Part shown: one piece after another, positions 7,274 to 15,179 of the stretch | Layout: each line of letters opens with the position of its first letter | Numbering within the stretch: the stretch's first letter is position 1 | NCBI GenBank assembly: GCA_937872685.1 | Contig: CALMTS010000224.1 | Coordinates: 1-47,973 of the forward strand | DNA from: an uncultured Desulfomicrobium sp. | Lineage (GTDB): Bacteria; Desulfobacterota; Desulfovibrionia; Desulfovibrionales; Desulfomicrobiaceae | Length of the DNA stretch: 47,973 nucleotides | Reading direction: 5' to 3' | The notes under the pieces: model-generated | Told to the model about the DNA's origin: nothing | Databases searched by the model: none | What the model saw: the letters and a program-made list of their open reading frames with translations, nothing else | Translations under genes and position numbers: made by a program

Positions 7274-8773
7274 ATGAAACACGGCATGCGCCTCGGCGAT
7301 CTTCTTGATCTGGAATGGTTCCTGGAGCAGGACCGGCTGGCCGATCCGGCCGAAACCCTGAAACGGGACCGTGGGCTGGGCCTCGACGCCCAGGCTGTCC
7401 CGGTGCCCGCCGGCGGTCTTGGCGCGTATTGGCTGCAACGCCGCCGGGCCGGCGCAAGCGGTGCTCTGCCTTCATCCATCCTGGGCCCGGGCCTGACCGC
7501 GCTGCGGCTGCTCCTGGCCTGCGCCGGCCTGCTTGCCGGCGTGTCCCTGGCGCGGGGACTGCTGCTCTACTCGGGCACCCGGCCCGTCAACGTCTCCGTC
7601 TTCCTGCTCCTGGCCGTCCTGCCCCAGGCCGGGCTCTGCCTGGTGGCCGCAATACTCCTCGCCGCCCGGATGTTGGGCATGGGGCGCTTCCATGTCCCGG
7701 TGCGCCCTCTTTTTTCGCTGCTCTGGCGGCGTCCGGGGCGGCTGTCCCCCCAGGCCGGTTTCATCCGCACGCTGTTTCTCGGCCATGGCTGGCCCGCCCG
7801 CATGCTGGGCTGGGAGAGCCTGCGCCTGCTTCAACTGGGCGGGCTGTGCCTGGCGCTCGGGTCCCTGGCGGGGCTCCTCGTCAGCGTCACGGTCACGGAT
7901 CTGGCCTTCGGCTGGCAGTCGACCCTGCGGGTCGGGGCGGCCGGGATGCATGCCGTGGTGTCCTTCCTTTCCTTTCCATGGTCCTGGCTGCCCGAAGGGT
8001 GGGGCCTGGTCCCGACCCTGGGGCAGATTGAAGGCAGCCGCATCGTCCTCAAGGAGGGCATTTCGACCCTGGCCAGTGCGGACCTCATCGCCTGGTGGCC
8101 ATTTCTGGCCATGTGCCTGCTGTGCTACGCCCTGCTGCCCAGACTGGCCCTCCTGGGAATTGCCCACCGGAGTCTGCGCAGCCTCGAGCGCGGATTCGTC
8201 CATCCCGGCCTGGGGCGCATTGCTGACCGCATGGCCGCTCCCCTGGTCGGAACGCCGGGGGCCGCGGAGCCCGAATCCTCACCCTTGCCCCTCAAGCGCG
8301 GTGCCGCGGAGAGGAAGGAAGAGGCGGCTGCCGCGTCCGGAGCGGGGGCACGCACCGGTTGCGTGTTCCTGCTGCCGCCCGAATTGCGGGGGCGCATCGG
8401 GGAGGACGACCTGGCTTCCATGGCCTTGCGTGTCGGCGGTCACGACCCGGTGCGCATCATGCATGCCGAACTGGAGGCGGGAGACGCGCAACGGGTGCTG
8501 GACGAGTGCGCCGGGCTGGACTGGGCCGGAGGGCGCGAGCGCTTTGTGGTCCTCGTGGAGGCGTGGCAGCCGCCCATCCGGGAGAACCTGCAGGCCCTCG
8601 AAATCCTCGGCCGGGACCAAGGGGACAACCGCAGCCTGACCCTTGTGCTGTGCGGCCGCCCGTCCCGCGGGCGGTGGCTGACCGCCCCCGACGGGGTGGA
8701 CCGGGACGTCTGGGCCGCAGCCGTGGAGCGACTGGCCCCCTTGCGCGTGGACATTTTCGGAGCCCTCACATGA
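7274..8773 (+). CDS. DUF2868-family membrane protein
   Basis: A 499-residue protein starting MKHGMRLGDLLDLEWFLEQD. It has a short N-terminal soluble part. Four to five hydrophobic segments follow, at about residues 75-100, 110-135, 185-215 and 265-300, and include LLLACAGLLAGVSLARGLLL. The C-terminal soluble domain of about 170 residues begins after an Ala/Glu-rich linker. It matches my memory of DUF2868 proteins, which lie directly before a DUF3482 GTPase, as here. The function is unknown; a membrane partner or effector for the GTPase is the natural guess. I chose ATG 7274 (AAGG nine bases upstream); an in-frame GTG at 7181 adds 31 residues that look like leader sequence. The stop overlaps the GTPase start as ATGA. 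Confidence 0.82.
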   Translation: MKHGMRLGDLLDLEWFLEQDRLADPAETLKRDRGLGLDAQAVPVPAGGLGAYWLQRRRAGASGALPSSILGPGLTALRLLLACAGLLAGVSLARGLLLYSGTRPVNVSVFLLLAVLPQAGLCLVAAILLAARMLGMGRFHVPVRPLFSLLWRRPGRLSPQAGFIRTLFLGHGWPARMLGWESLRLLQLGGLCLALGSLAGLLVSVTVTDLAFGWQSTLRVGAAGMHAVVSFLSFPWSWLPEGWGLVPTLGQIEGSRIVLKEGISTLASADLIAWWPFLAMCLLCYALLPRLALLGIAHRSLRSLERGFVHPGLGRIADRMAAPLVGTPGAAEPESSPLPLKRGAAERKEEAAAASGAGARTGCVFLLPPELRGRIGEDDLASMALRVGGHDPVRIMHAELEAGDAQRVLDECAGLDWAGGRERFVVLVEAWQPPIRENLQALEILGRDQGDNRSLTLVLCGRPSRGRWLTAPDGVDRDVWAAAVERLAPLRVDIFGALT

Positions 8774-10176
8774 GCCATTTTCCTGTTTTTGCGGTCATCG
8801 GCCACCCCAACGAAGGGAAGTCCTCGGTGGTGGCCACCCTGGTCGAGAACGACGCCATCCGCATCAGCCCGAGACCGGGAGAGACGGTGGCCGCCAAATC
8901 CTATCCCGTGACCATCGACGGCAAGGACGTCATCGCCTTCGTTGACACGCCGGGCTTTCAGAACCCGGTGCAGACCCTGGGCTGGATGCGCAAGTTCCAG
9001 GGGGCCGAGTCCGAACTGCTGCCGGCCTTTCTGGCCGAGTTCGGCGACGATCCGGGCATGGCCCATGAGTGCGAACTGCTCCTGCCGGTGCTGGACGGGG
9101 CCGGGATCATCTACGTGCTCGACGCTTCGCGCCCCCTGAGGCAGGTGGACAGGGCCGAGATGGAAATCCTGCGTCTGACGGGCCGGCCGCGCATGGCCAT
9201 CCTCAATTGCAAGACGGGGGAGGAGGAGTTTCTGGAGGAATGGAAGGCGGAGCTGCGCCGCCATTTCAACATGGTCCGGGTCTTCAACGCCCTGCGGGCC
9301 ACCTTCGCCGAACGCCTGCGCCTGCTGGAAAGCCTGCGCGCCCTGGAGCAGGACTGGGAGGGCGCCCTGGGCCGGGTGGTGGACGCCTTCGCCAGGGACT
9401 GGAAACGCCGCAACGCCGAGTGCGCCGCCCTGGCCGTGGACTTTCTGCGCCGCGTCCTGGGCATGACGGAGACGGCGTCCCTGTCCGACCCCGGGGAGAG
9501 GGACGCCAGGGAGGCCGTACTGGCCAGGCGGCTGGAGGAAGGCATCCGCGCCGAGGAAGCCCGCCTGCACGATCAGGTCTGCCTGCAGTTCCGCCATGAC
9601 CGCCGGTCCTTTGCGCTTCCCGGCCAGTCCGTGCTGCGCGAGGATCTCTTTTCAAGCACCACCTGGACCGTGTTCGGCCTGGGCAAGGGCAAGCTCGTTG
9701 CCGCGGCCGTGGCCGCCGGCGGCGCGGCCGGGGCGGCCCTGGACCTGGCCACCCTGGGGCACAGCCTGGGGCTCTTCGCCACCGTGGGCGGGGCCGCGGC
9801 GGGACTGGCGGCCCTGTTCAAGGGCGAGGGGCTGGTGCGGGGGAAGGTCATGGGACTGGGTATCGGGCAGCGGCGCGTGCAGGTCGGGCCCCTGGGGTCG
9901 GTCCAATGGGTGTACATTCTCCTGGACCGCTTCCTGCTGCACTACTGGTATGTGATCCACTGGTCCCACGCCCTGCGGGACAAGGATTTTCTTCCCGTCC
10001 CGGTCGAGGAAGGCGGCAAACAGGGGATGACCGGCAGCTGGGACCGGGAGGCGCGCGGATTGTGCGCGGCGTTTTTCAAGGCCGTCGGGGACGGAGGCAC
10101 GGAGAAATCCATGGAGCTGGAAGGGCGCATGCGCAGGTTGCTGGAAGAGGAACTGGAGCGGATGTCGCGGCTTTAG
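8770..10176 (+). CDS. DUF3482-family GTPase
   Basis: A 468-residue protein. The N-terminal Era/EngA-like G domain shows G1 GHPNEGKSS (about residues 11-19), G3 DTPG (about 58-61) and a G4-like NCKTG (in LNCKTGEEEF), so NKxD is replaced by NCKT. The C-terminal half holds a hydrophobic Gly/Ala-rich segment (AAAVAAGGAAGAALDLATLG) that could insert into or lie on the membrane, followed by a charged tail. It overlaps the DUF2868 gene by 4 bases. The pair is expected to act together at the inner membrane in an unknown process. The gene ends at TAG 10174-10176, which overlaps the TAA of a convergent small ORF. Confidence 0.85.
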   Translation: MSHFPVFAVIGHPNEGKSSVVATLVENDAIRISPRPGETVAAKSYPVTIDGKDVIAFVDTPGFQNPVQTLGWMRKFQGAESELLPAFLAEFGDDPGMAHECELLLPVLDGAGIIYVLDASRPLRQVDRAEMEILRLTGRPRMAILNCKTGEEEFLEEWKAELRRHFNMVRVFNALRATFAERLRLLESLRALEQDWEGALGRVVDAFARDWKRRNAECAALAVDFLRRVLGMTETASLSDPGERDAREAVLARRLEEGIRAEEARLHDQVCLQFRHDRRSFALPGQSVLREDLFSSTTWTVFGLGKGKLVAAAVAAGGAAGAALDLATLGHSLGLFATVGGAAAGLAALFKGEGLVRGKVMGLGIGQRRVQVGPLGSVQWVYILLDRFLLHYWYVIHWSHALRDKDFLPVPVEEGGKQGMTGSWDREARGLCAAFFKAVGDGGTEKSMELEGRMRRLLEEELERMSRL

Positions 10177-10328
10177 GTTTTCCGACAGGATGCGCCGGAG
10201 GCCGTCATCGAACCAGTCGGACGCGCACACCGGACGCAGTCGTCGCGCATGAAGTATCCGGGGCACTGCCAATGCAGTTGTCCTCCTTCATCTTTTCCCG
10301 GAAATTCTTGAATTGTGGCGGCCTCCAT
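10173..10328 (-). CDS. Possible 51-residue Cys-rich small protein
   Basis: ATG at 10328 begins 14 bases after the rsmE stop on the same strand and reads 51 codons to TAA at 10175-10173. The middle reads HWQCPGYFMRDDCVRC, with cysteines in a CX8CX2C arrangement next to Trp, Tyr and Phe, plus one more Cys near the end. This looks like a small metal-binding or redox module rather than random GC-rich translation. The ribosome site is weak. Its stop overlaps the stop of the convergent DUF3482 gene, so it fills the gap exactly. It is too short for most gene callers. It may be chance; a conserved copy downstream of rsmE in relatives would confirm it. Confidence 0.4.
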   Translation of the reverse strand: MEAATIQEFPGKDEGGQLHWQCPGYFMRDDCVRCARPTGSMTASGASCRKT

Positions 10329-10342
10329 TCCGGAGGAGTGGT

Positions 10343-11101
10343 TCAGGTCCGGGGCCGGCTCTCCGGGGCTGCTGGCGCGTCATCGCGGCTGGCCGCCCAG
10401 AGATGCAGCGAAAGGACGAAGGCCGCGGCGGTCTCGAAGCGCAGGATGCTCGGGCCGAGGCTGACCGGCGTGAAGCCGCGGCCGCGAAAGACAAAGGCCT
10501 CCCGCTCGTCGAGCCCGCCTTCGGGACCCAGGACCGCCACGCATCCACGCGGGTTGACCAATGCGTCCGGGTTGATGAGGCGTGCATCCTCCTTTTCCCA
10601 GCACAGCACCTTGGAGCCCATCCCCTCGGCAGCCAGGGCCACGTCCGATGGCCCGGCGAAGGTCCGGATCGCCGGCAGCCAGACGGCCCCGCACTGCTTG
10701 GCTGCGGCCGTGAGTTGGCGTTCCCAGCCTTCCTTGCCCCCGTCCGGGACGTCGCCCTGGGAGCGGGCCGCCTGCCAGAACCAGACTGCCGAGGCGCCCA
10801 GCTCCACGGCCTTTTCAAGCAGAAAGCCGCGCCGGAGGCCTTTGGACCAGCCCACGGCCAGGATCAGGGGCGCGGCGGGTTCGGGCGCGCGGTGTTCTTC
10901 GAGAAGGTCCAGCCGGGCATCCCTCTTGCCTGCCTCGGCGATGCGGAAAAGCCCCCATCGCCCCTGTCCGTCAAAGAGGCGGACCGTGTCGCCGGCCCTG
11001 GCGCGCAGCACGCGGGTCAGGTGGCGGGCTTCCTCGCCTTCCAGGACAAAAGGCTCCCGCCACAGGGCGGGAGCCAGATGGAAGGAGTTGAGGCGCGACA
11101 T
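10343..11101 (-). CDS. rsmE: 16S rRNA m3U1498 methyltransferase RsmE
   Basis: RsmE methylates N3 of U1498 in 16S rRNA with SAM. The 252-residue protein starts MSRLNSFHLAPALWREPFVL, the usual PUA-like N-terminus, and ends in the SPOUT knot with VLGPEGGLDEREAF and SLGPSILRFETAA. The usual last motif is LGxRILRxETA; here the first Arg is Ser (codon AGC). The start ATG is at 11101, one base after the gcvT stop at 11103, so it is co-translated with gcvT. A longer open frame upstream in this phase is a shadow of gcvT. Confidence 0.92.
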   Translation of the reverse strand: MSRLNSFHLAPALWREPFVLEGEEARHLTRVLRARAGDTVRLFDGQGRWGLFRIAEAGKRDARLDLLEEHRAPEPAAPLILAVGWSKGLRRGFLLEKAVELGASAVWFWQAARSQGDVPDGGKEGWERQLTAAAKQCGAVWLPAIRTFAGPSDVALAAEGMGSKVLCWEKEDARLINPDALVNPRGCVAVLGPEGGLDEREAFVFRGRGFTPVSLGPSILRFETAAAFVLSLHLWAASRDDAPAAPESRPRT

Positions 11102-11102
11102 T

Positions 11103-12185
11103 CTATGCCAGTTTTGTGCGGGCCGTGCCCGCGGTGTAGAAGGGCATGTCCACGCGCACCGCTTCGAGGGTCGTCCGTGCGCCCTTGACGGTGAAGGCCT
11201 CGCTGCCGGCCATGTCCTCACGCACGTAGGCCATGGCCACGCAACAGCCCAGGCTTGGGGCGATGGAGCCACTGGTGACCGTGCCGACCCTGGTTTCGCC
11301 CACATAGACTTCATCGTAGTGGCGGGCGCTGCGGCGCCCTTCGATGCGCAGGCCCACGAGGCGTTCGCGCACCGTGGCCAGGCCGGGCTTGCCGATGTAG
11401 TCCGCCTCGCTCTTGAGCATGGCCCCGTAGCCCGCCTCCACCGGGGTGTGCTCCGTGTCCAGGTCCTGGCCGTAGAGGGGCAGGCCAACTTCCAGTCGCA
11501 GGGTGTCGCGGGCGCCGAGGCCCGCCGGCCGCACGGCCTCGTCGGCCATGAGGCGTTCCCAGAGCACGGCCGCCTTGTTCCAGGGCAGGTAGAACTCATA
11601 GCCCAGTTCGCCCGTGTACCCCGTGCGGCTGACCAGAAGCTTGAAGCCTTCGAACTCCGTTTCACGGAATCCGAAGTAGCCCAGACTCGCCCATTCCCCG
11701 GGCATGACCCGGCCGAGCACCTCGAAGGACTGCGGGCCCTGCAGGTCGATCTTGGCGATGTCGAAGCTCTGGTTGACGAAGGTCAGGCCCGCGGGCAGCT
11801 GTCCTCCGATCCAGGCGAAGTCGGAGTCGATGCACGCGCCGTTGACCACGAGCATGTATTTTTCCGCCTCCAGACGGTACACGATGAGGTCGTCCAGCAC
11901 GCCGCCCTTTTCGTTCAGGAGGAACCCGTAGCGGCATTTGCCGGGGGCCAGGGTGGCCAGATTGTGGGTCACGATCCGGGCCAGGGCCGCCGTCGCGCCG
12001 TCGCCTTCGAGGAGGAACTCGCCCATGTGGGAGATGTCGAAAATGGACGCGGCGGTCCGGGTGTGTTTGTGCTCCTCGAGGATGCCGGCATACTGGACCG
12101 GCATGTCCCAGCCCGCGAAGGGGACCATCCTGGCGCCGTTGTCCTTGTGCCAGGTGTGAAGGGGGGTGGTCAGCAATTCGGACAT
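11103..12185 (-). CDS. gcvT: Glycine cleavage system T protein (aminomethyltransferase)
   Basis: GcvT transfers the methylene group from the aminomethyl-lipoyl H protein to tetrahydrofolate and releases ammonia. The 360-residue protein shows the family N-terminus (TPLHTWHKDNGARMVPFAGW), DISHMGEFLLEG, the folate-site Asp in GGVLDDLIVYR, SRTGYTGELGYEFYLP and the C-terminal GTVTSGSIAPSL. Length fits the family. The other glycine cleavage genes (gcvH, gcvP, lpd) are not in the window. It starts 32 bases after the unknown 570-residue gene, with rsmE one base downstream. Confidence 0.95.
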   Translation of the reverse strand: MSELLTTPLHTWHKDNGARMVPFAGWDMPVQYAGILEEHKHTRTAASIFDISHMGEFLLEGDGATAALARIVTHNLATLAPGKCRYGFLLNEKGGVLDDLIVYRLEAEKYMLVVNGACIDSDFAWIGGQLPAGLTFVNQSFDIAKIDLQGPQSFEVLGRVMPGEWASLGYFGFRETEFEGFKLLVSRTGYTGELGYEFYLPWNKAAVLWERLMADEAVRPAGLGARDTLRLEVGLPLYGQDLDTEHTPVEAGYGAMLKSEADYIGKPGLATVRERLVGLRIEGRRSARHYDEVYVGETRVGTVTSGSIAPSLGCCVAMAYVREDMAGSEAFTVKGARTTLEAVRVDMPFYTAGTARTKLA

Positions 12186-12217
12186 AGGTGTATCCCGCTG
12201 TTAAAGGATGGAGAAAA

Positions 12218-13930
12218 TCAGGCGTCGGCCCTTGTTTTGCGTATGGCTTTGAGTTCGTCAACCAGGGAGACGAGGCGCCGGTAGAGCTTCTTGATCTTCA
12301 GGCCGTTGTCCGTGAGTTGGTCGTCCTTGGCCTTGACGTAGGTCCGGATCAGGTAGCGGTCGTTGAGCATGGCCTCCGAGAAGTGGATGGCCTGGCTGAT
12401 GAGCGCTTCGAAAAAATTGGCGAACTCGAACTTGAGTTCCGTCAGCAGGCCCGTGCTCAGGGTCAGCATTTCGAGGTAGGAGATTTTTCTGCCCTTGTGG
12501 ATGCGGTTTCTCAGGTCCTCGAGCTGCTTGATCTTGCGCGCCTGTTTGATGAAGCCGTAGGAACTCCAGACTTCCTGGTAGATGTCGCGCAGTTCGTTGA
12601 ACTCGTCTGTCAGTTCCGGATCTCCAAGGTAGCCGTCGAGGACTCGCACGATCTCCGCGTAAAATTCGTCGGAATAGGCGATCATGCGCCGCTGGTGCTT
12701 GCCGAGCCAGGAGTGCAGGAACTTGAGCCTCTTTTCGTGGCTGTCCGTGTTTTCGACGAGTTCGTTTTTCTTGTAGACGGCCTGTCCGAGGAATTCGCCC
12801 CGCACGATGTCGTTGAGCTTGAGGCTCATGGTGTAGGTGTCCTTGACCAGGTTCACGGAGGTGCAGACCCGCCCCGTCAGCGGGTGCACGATCTCCTGGC
12901 GCAGCACGGACAGCGCCCGGTCCTGCCGGACGTTGTTGGGGTCGAATTTGTGCTGGCTGTAGATCACCCTCAGGATGACCACCTTTTTTTTGCGGTCGAG
13001 GAAGTAGCCTTCGCTCTCCAGGAAATCGAGGGTTTCGGAAGCCCGGGTTTCCACGGGGACGAGAGCGGCCTTTTCCACCTGGGGGTATGGCTGTCCCGGC
13101 TCCGTGCTGAAAATGGACGTGAGCGTCCGGTCCGACTGCCCCAGGGCCTTGATCAGGAACCGTTCGCCCATCTTGTGCAGGCGGCGGGCGAAGATGGCGG
13201 CCGAGGTCTTGCGCTCCGAGGAGATGGGGTAGCCGTAGAGCTCCATCAGGAACTGGTACACGAACTCGCGGTTGCGCTCGTAGAGGCGGTTGTCCCCCGG
13301 GCGGAACTTGCGGGCCTTGAGCCCGAAACGCTTGAGTTCCGTATCCAGGTCCGACGGCAGGGATGCGTAGATGCCGGAAAGGTAGAACTGTCCGTCGCGG
13401 TCCTGGGAGAGGACATGGGCGCGGTCCATGCGGCTGAGGTATCCTGTGAGCAGCGCATAGGAGGCGATGTCCGGAATCTGGCGGTCCTCGGTGTCGGCCT
13501 TGAACTGCTCGCGCAGTTCCCGGGGCAGGTGGGCCAGGAAGGCATCCTGGTTCTTGCTCTGCAGGGGATTTTCGAGGACGCAGGCTTCGCCCGTTTCGCG
13601 GGGCTCGGGGTCACGGCAGGTGTGCAGGAGGTCGAACTGGAAGACTTCATTGAAATAGTCCAGGGGGCGTTCGAAGGCGACCATGGAAAATCCCGGCAGA
13701 TCCGGGTATTCCGTCAGGTTTGGCTCGAAGGAAGGGAGCAGGTCGCGAGCGTCGACGAGCGGGTAGTTGCGGACTTCGGAGAAGGGCTTCACCAGGCAGA
13801 ACTTGATGTGCACCAGATCGAGAAAGAACCGCAGTTCCTCCAGGCTGCGCAGCGGGCACCTGGGCAGCAACTGCCCGTTCTTCAGGGCGTTCAGGGTGGA
13901 GATCCTGGAGAAAGCCTTCTGCCAATTCAT
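12218..13930 (-). CDS. Conserved-looking 570-residue protein of unknown function
   Basis: I do not recognise this protein. It is soluble, with no signal peptide or membrane helix, rich in charged residues and largely helical. It starts MNWQKAFSRISTLNALKNGQ. The C-terminal 200 residues are strongly helical and basic (RKIKQLEDLRNRIHKGRK, RLVSLVDELKAIRKTRADA) and could bind nucleic acid or form coiled coils. No nucleotide-binding, Cys or His cluster motif is visible. Codon usage is like its neighbours, which supports real coding. It is the first gene of a minus-strand run with gcvT and rsmE, and is divergent from the GAF-protein gene across 202 bases. A lineage-specific function is likely; none can be assigned from the sequence. 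Confidence 0.85.
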   Translation of the reverse strand: MNWQKAFSRISTLNALKNGQLLPRCPLRSLEELRFFLDLVHIKFCLVKPFSEVRNYPLVDARDLLPSFEPNLTEYPDLPGFSMVAFERPLDYFNEVFQFDLLHTCRDPEPRETGEACVLENPLQSKNQDAFLAHLPRELREQFKADTEDRQIPDIASYALLTGYLSRMDRAHVLSQDRDGQFYLSGIYASLPSDLDTELKRFGLKARKFRPGDNRLYERNREFVYQFLMELYGYPISSERKTSAAIFARRLHKMGERFLIKALGQSDRTLTSIFSTEPGQPYPQVEKAALVPVETRASETLDFLESEGYFLDRKKKVVILRVIYSQHKFDPNNVRQDRALSVLRQEIVHPLTGRVCTSVNLVKDTYTMSLKLNDIVRGEFLGQAVYKKNELVENTDSHEKRLKFLHSWLGKHQRRMIAYSDEFYAEIVRVLDGYLGDPELTDEFNELRDIYQEVWSSYGFIKQARKIKQLEDLRNRIHKGRKISYLEMLTLSTGLLTELKFEFANFFEALISQAIHFSEAMLNDRYLIRTYVKAKDDQLTDNGLKIKKLYRRLVSLVDELKAIRKTRADA

Positions 13931-14132
13931 GCGGAGCCGCCAACTATCCCATTGTGTTTGTTACCGTTGTGTGTAGACTATGTTGCATGTTTTCAGCTGC
14001 CCGTAAACAGGATTTTCCGCCCGTTCCGGGGCGCGCGGGCGTGGTTGCCGACGGCCCCGTTTCCCTCTATGTCCGTGTGACCGGTTTCGCAGTGGAGCCG
14101 GGCCGATACTGCAACGCAGGCGCGCTCACCCC

Positions 14133-15164
14133 ATGGCAATGATCAAATACCCATCTCTGGACAGACTGCTGGAAAGCATCGGAAGCGTGTTCGACGCCTA
14201 TTCCGTCGTGCTGTTCTGCCGCAATGCCGAAGGGCGTTTCGACCTGAGCGCGTCCTTCAGCCTGGGTGATTCCATTCGCCAGGGCCTGTGCATCGATCCC
14301 GGCTACGGCCTGGTGGGCTGGATCCTGAAGAACAATGCCCCCCTGGCCGTGGAGAAGTTCGACGAGAAGAACACGTTCCTTGGTTATTACGGGTCCGAAC
14401 AGGAGGAGCAGGTCAAGGTCTTCGTCGGCTGTCCCCTGCCCGGCGGCCTGGGCGCCCTGTGCATGGACAGCAAGAAGACATACGCCTTCACCTCCAAGGA
14501 CCAGCGGGTGCTGTCCCTCTTCGCGGGGGTGGTGGCGGCCATCATCTCCGATGTGGGCGCGGCCGGGGTCTCCAGCCGTGAGCAGGCCCTCTACGGCATC
14601 CTGCAGCAGGTCTACGCCCTGCGCGAAAGCCACCCCAGGTGGACGGATTTCCTGAACCGCTACCTGAGCCTGCTGGCCGGGGCCAGCGGATACGAATACG
14701 CTTTTCTCGTGGTCAGCGACGAGTGGGGGGACAACTATCTGCTTGAGGGCAGCAACAAGCCCCTCATGCCCGACACCGGGTTGGCGCGGCAGTCCTTCAG
14801 CACCGGCAGCGGGCTGCTGGGCTGGGTCTTCAAGAAGAACAAACCCGTGTTTTTCGGAGACGGAAAGAGCGAGTTGGGGCGCACCCCGCTCTTTGGGCGC
14901 GATTTCCCGGCGCCGGCCCTGAACACGCTCCTGGCCTTCCCGTTGAAGGTGCACAGGCGCTGCCGCGGTGTGCTCGTCTTCGGGGACCGCGAGTGCCTGG
15001 TCATTGATGACGAAATCCGTGCCTTTGCCCGGATGGCGGCTGATTATCTGGCTCTTTTTCTCGAGAATCTGTATTTGAAGAACAAGGTCAAACAGCTCTC
15101 TCCGCCGATCATGGCGGAACTGGACGACGCCTCTGAATCCGACAACAACGACACACACCTCTAA
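14133..15164 (+). CDS. Double-GAF-domain protein
   Basis: A 343-residue soluble protein with two GAF-like sensor domains. The first covers about residues 5-145 (SVVLFCRNAEGRFDLSASFS, GLVGWILKNNAPLAVEKFDE). The second covers about 165-320 (YAFLVVSDEWGDN, GLLGWVFKKNKPVFFGDG, LLAFPLKVHRRCRGVLVFGD). There is no output domain such as GGDEF, kinase or HTH, so it must act through partners. The ligand is unknown. The start is ATG 14133 or 14139. The gene lies 15 bases upstream of mreB with no terminator between, which suggests an operon and a link between sensing and the cell-shape filament. Confidence 0.85.
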   Translation: MAMIKYPSLDRLLESIGSVFDAYSVVLFCRNAEGRFDLSASFSLGDSIRQGLCIDPGYGLVGWILKNNAPLAVEKFDEKNTFLGYYGSEQEEQVKVFVGCPLPGGLGALCMDSKKTYAFTSKDQRVLSLFAGVVAAIISDVGAAGVSSREQALYGILQQVYALRESHPRWTDFLNRYLSLLAGASGYEYAFLVVSDEWGDNYLLEGSNKPLMPDTGLARQSFSTGSGLLGWVFKKNKPVFFGDGKSELGRTPLFGRDFPAPALNTLLAFPLKVHRRCRGVLVFGDRECLVIDDEIRAFARMAADYLALFLENLYLKNKVKQLSPPIMAELDDASESDNNDTHL

Positions 15165-15179
15165 GAAGGTAGGGTCTTC

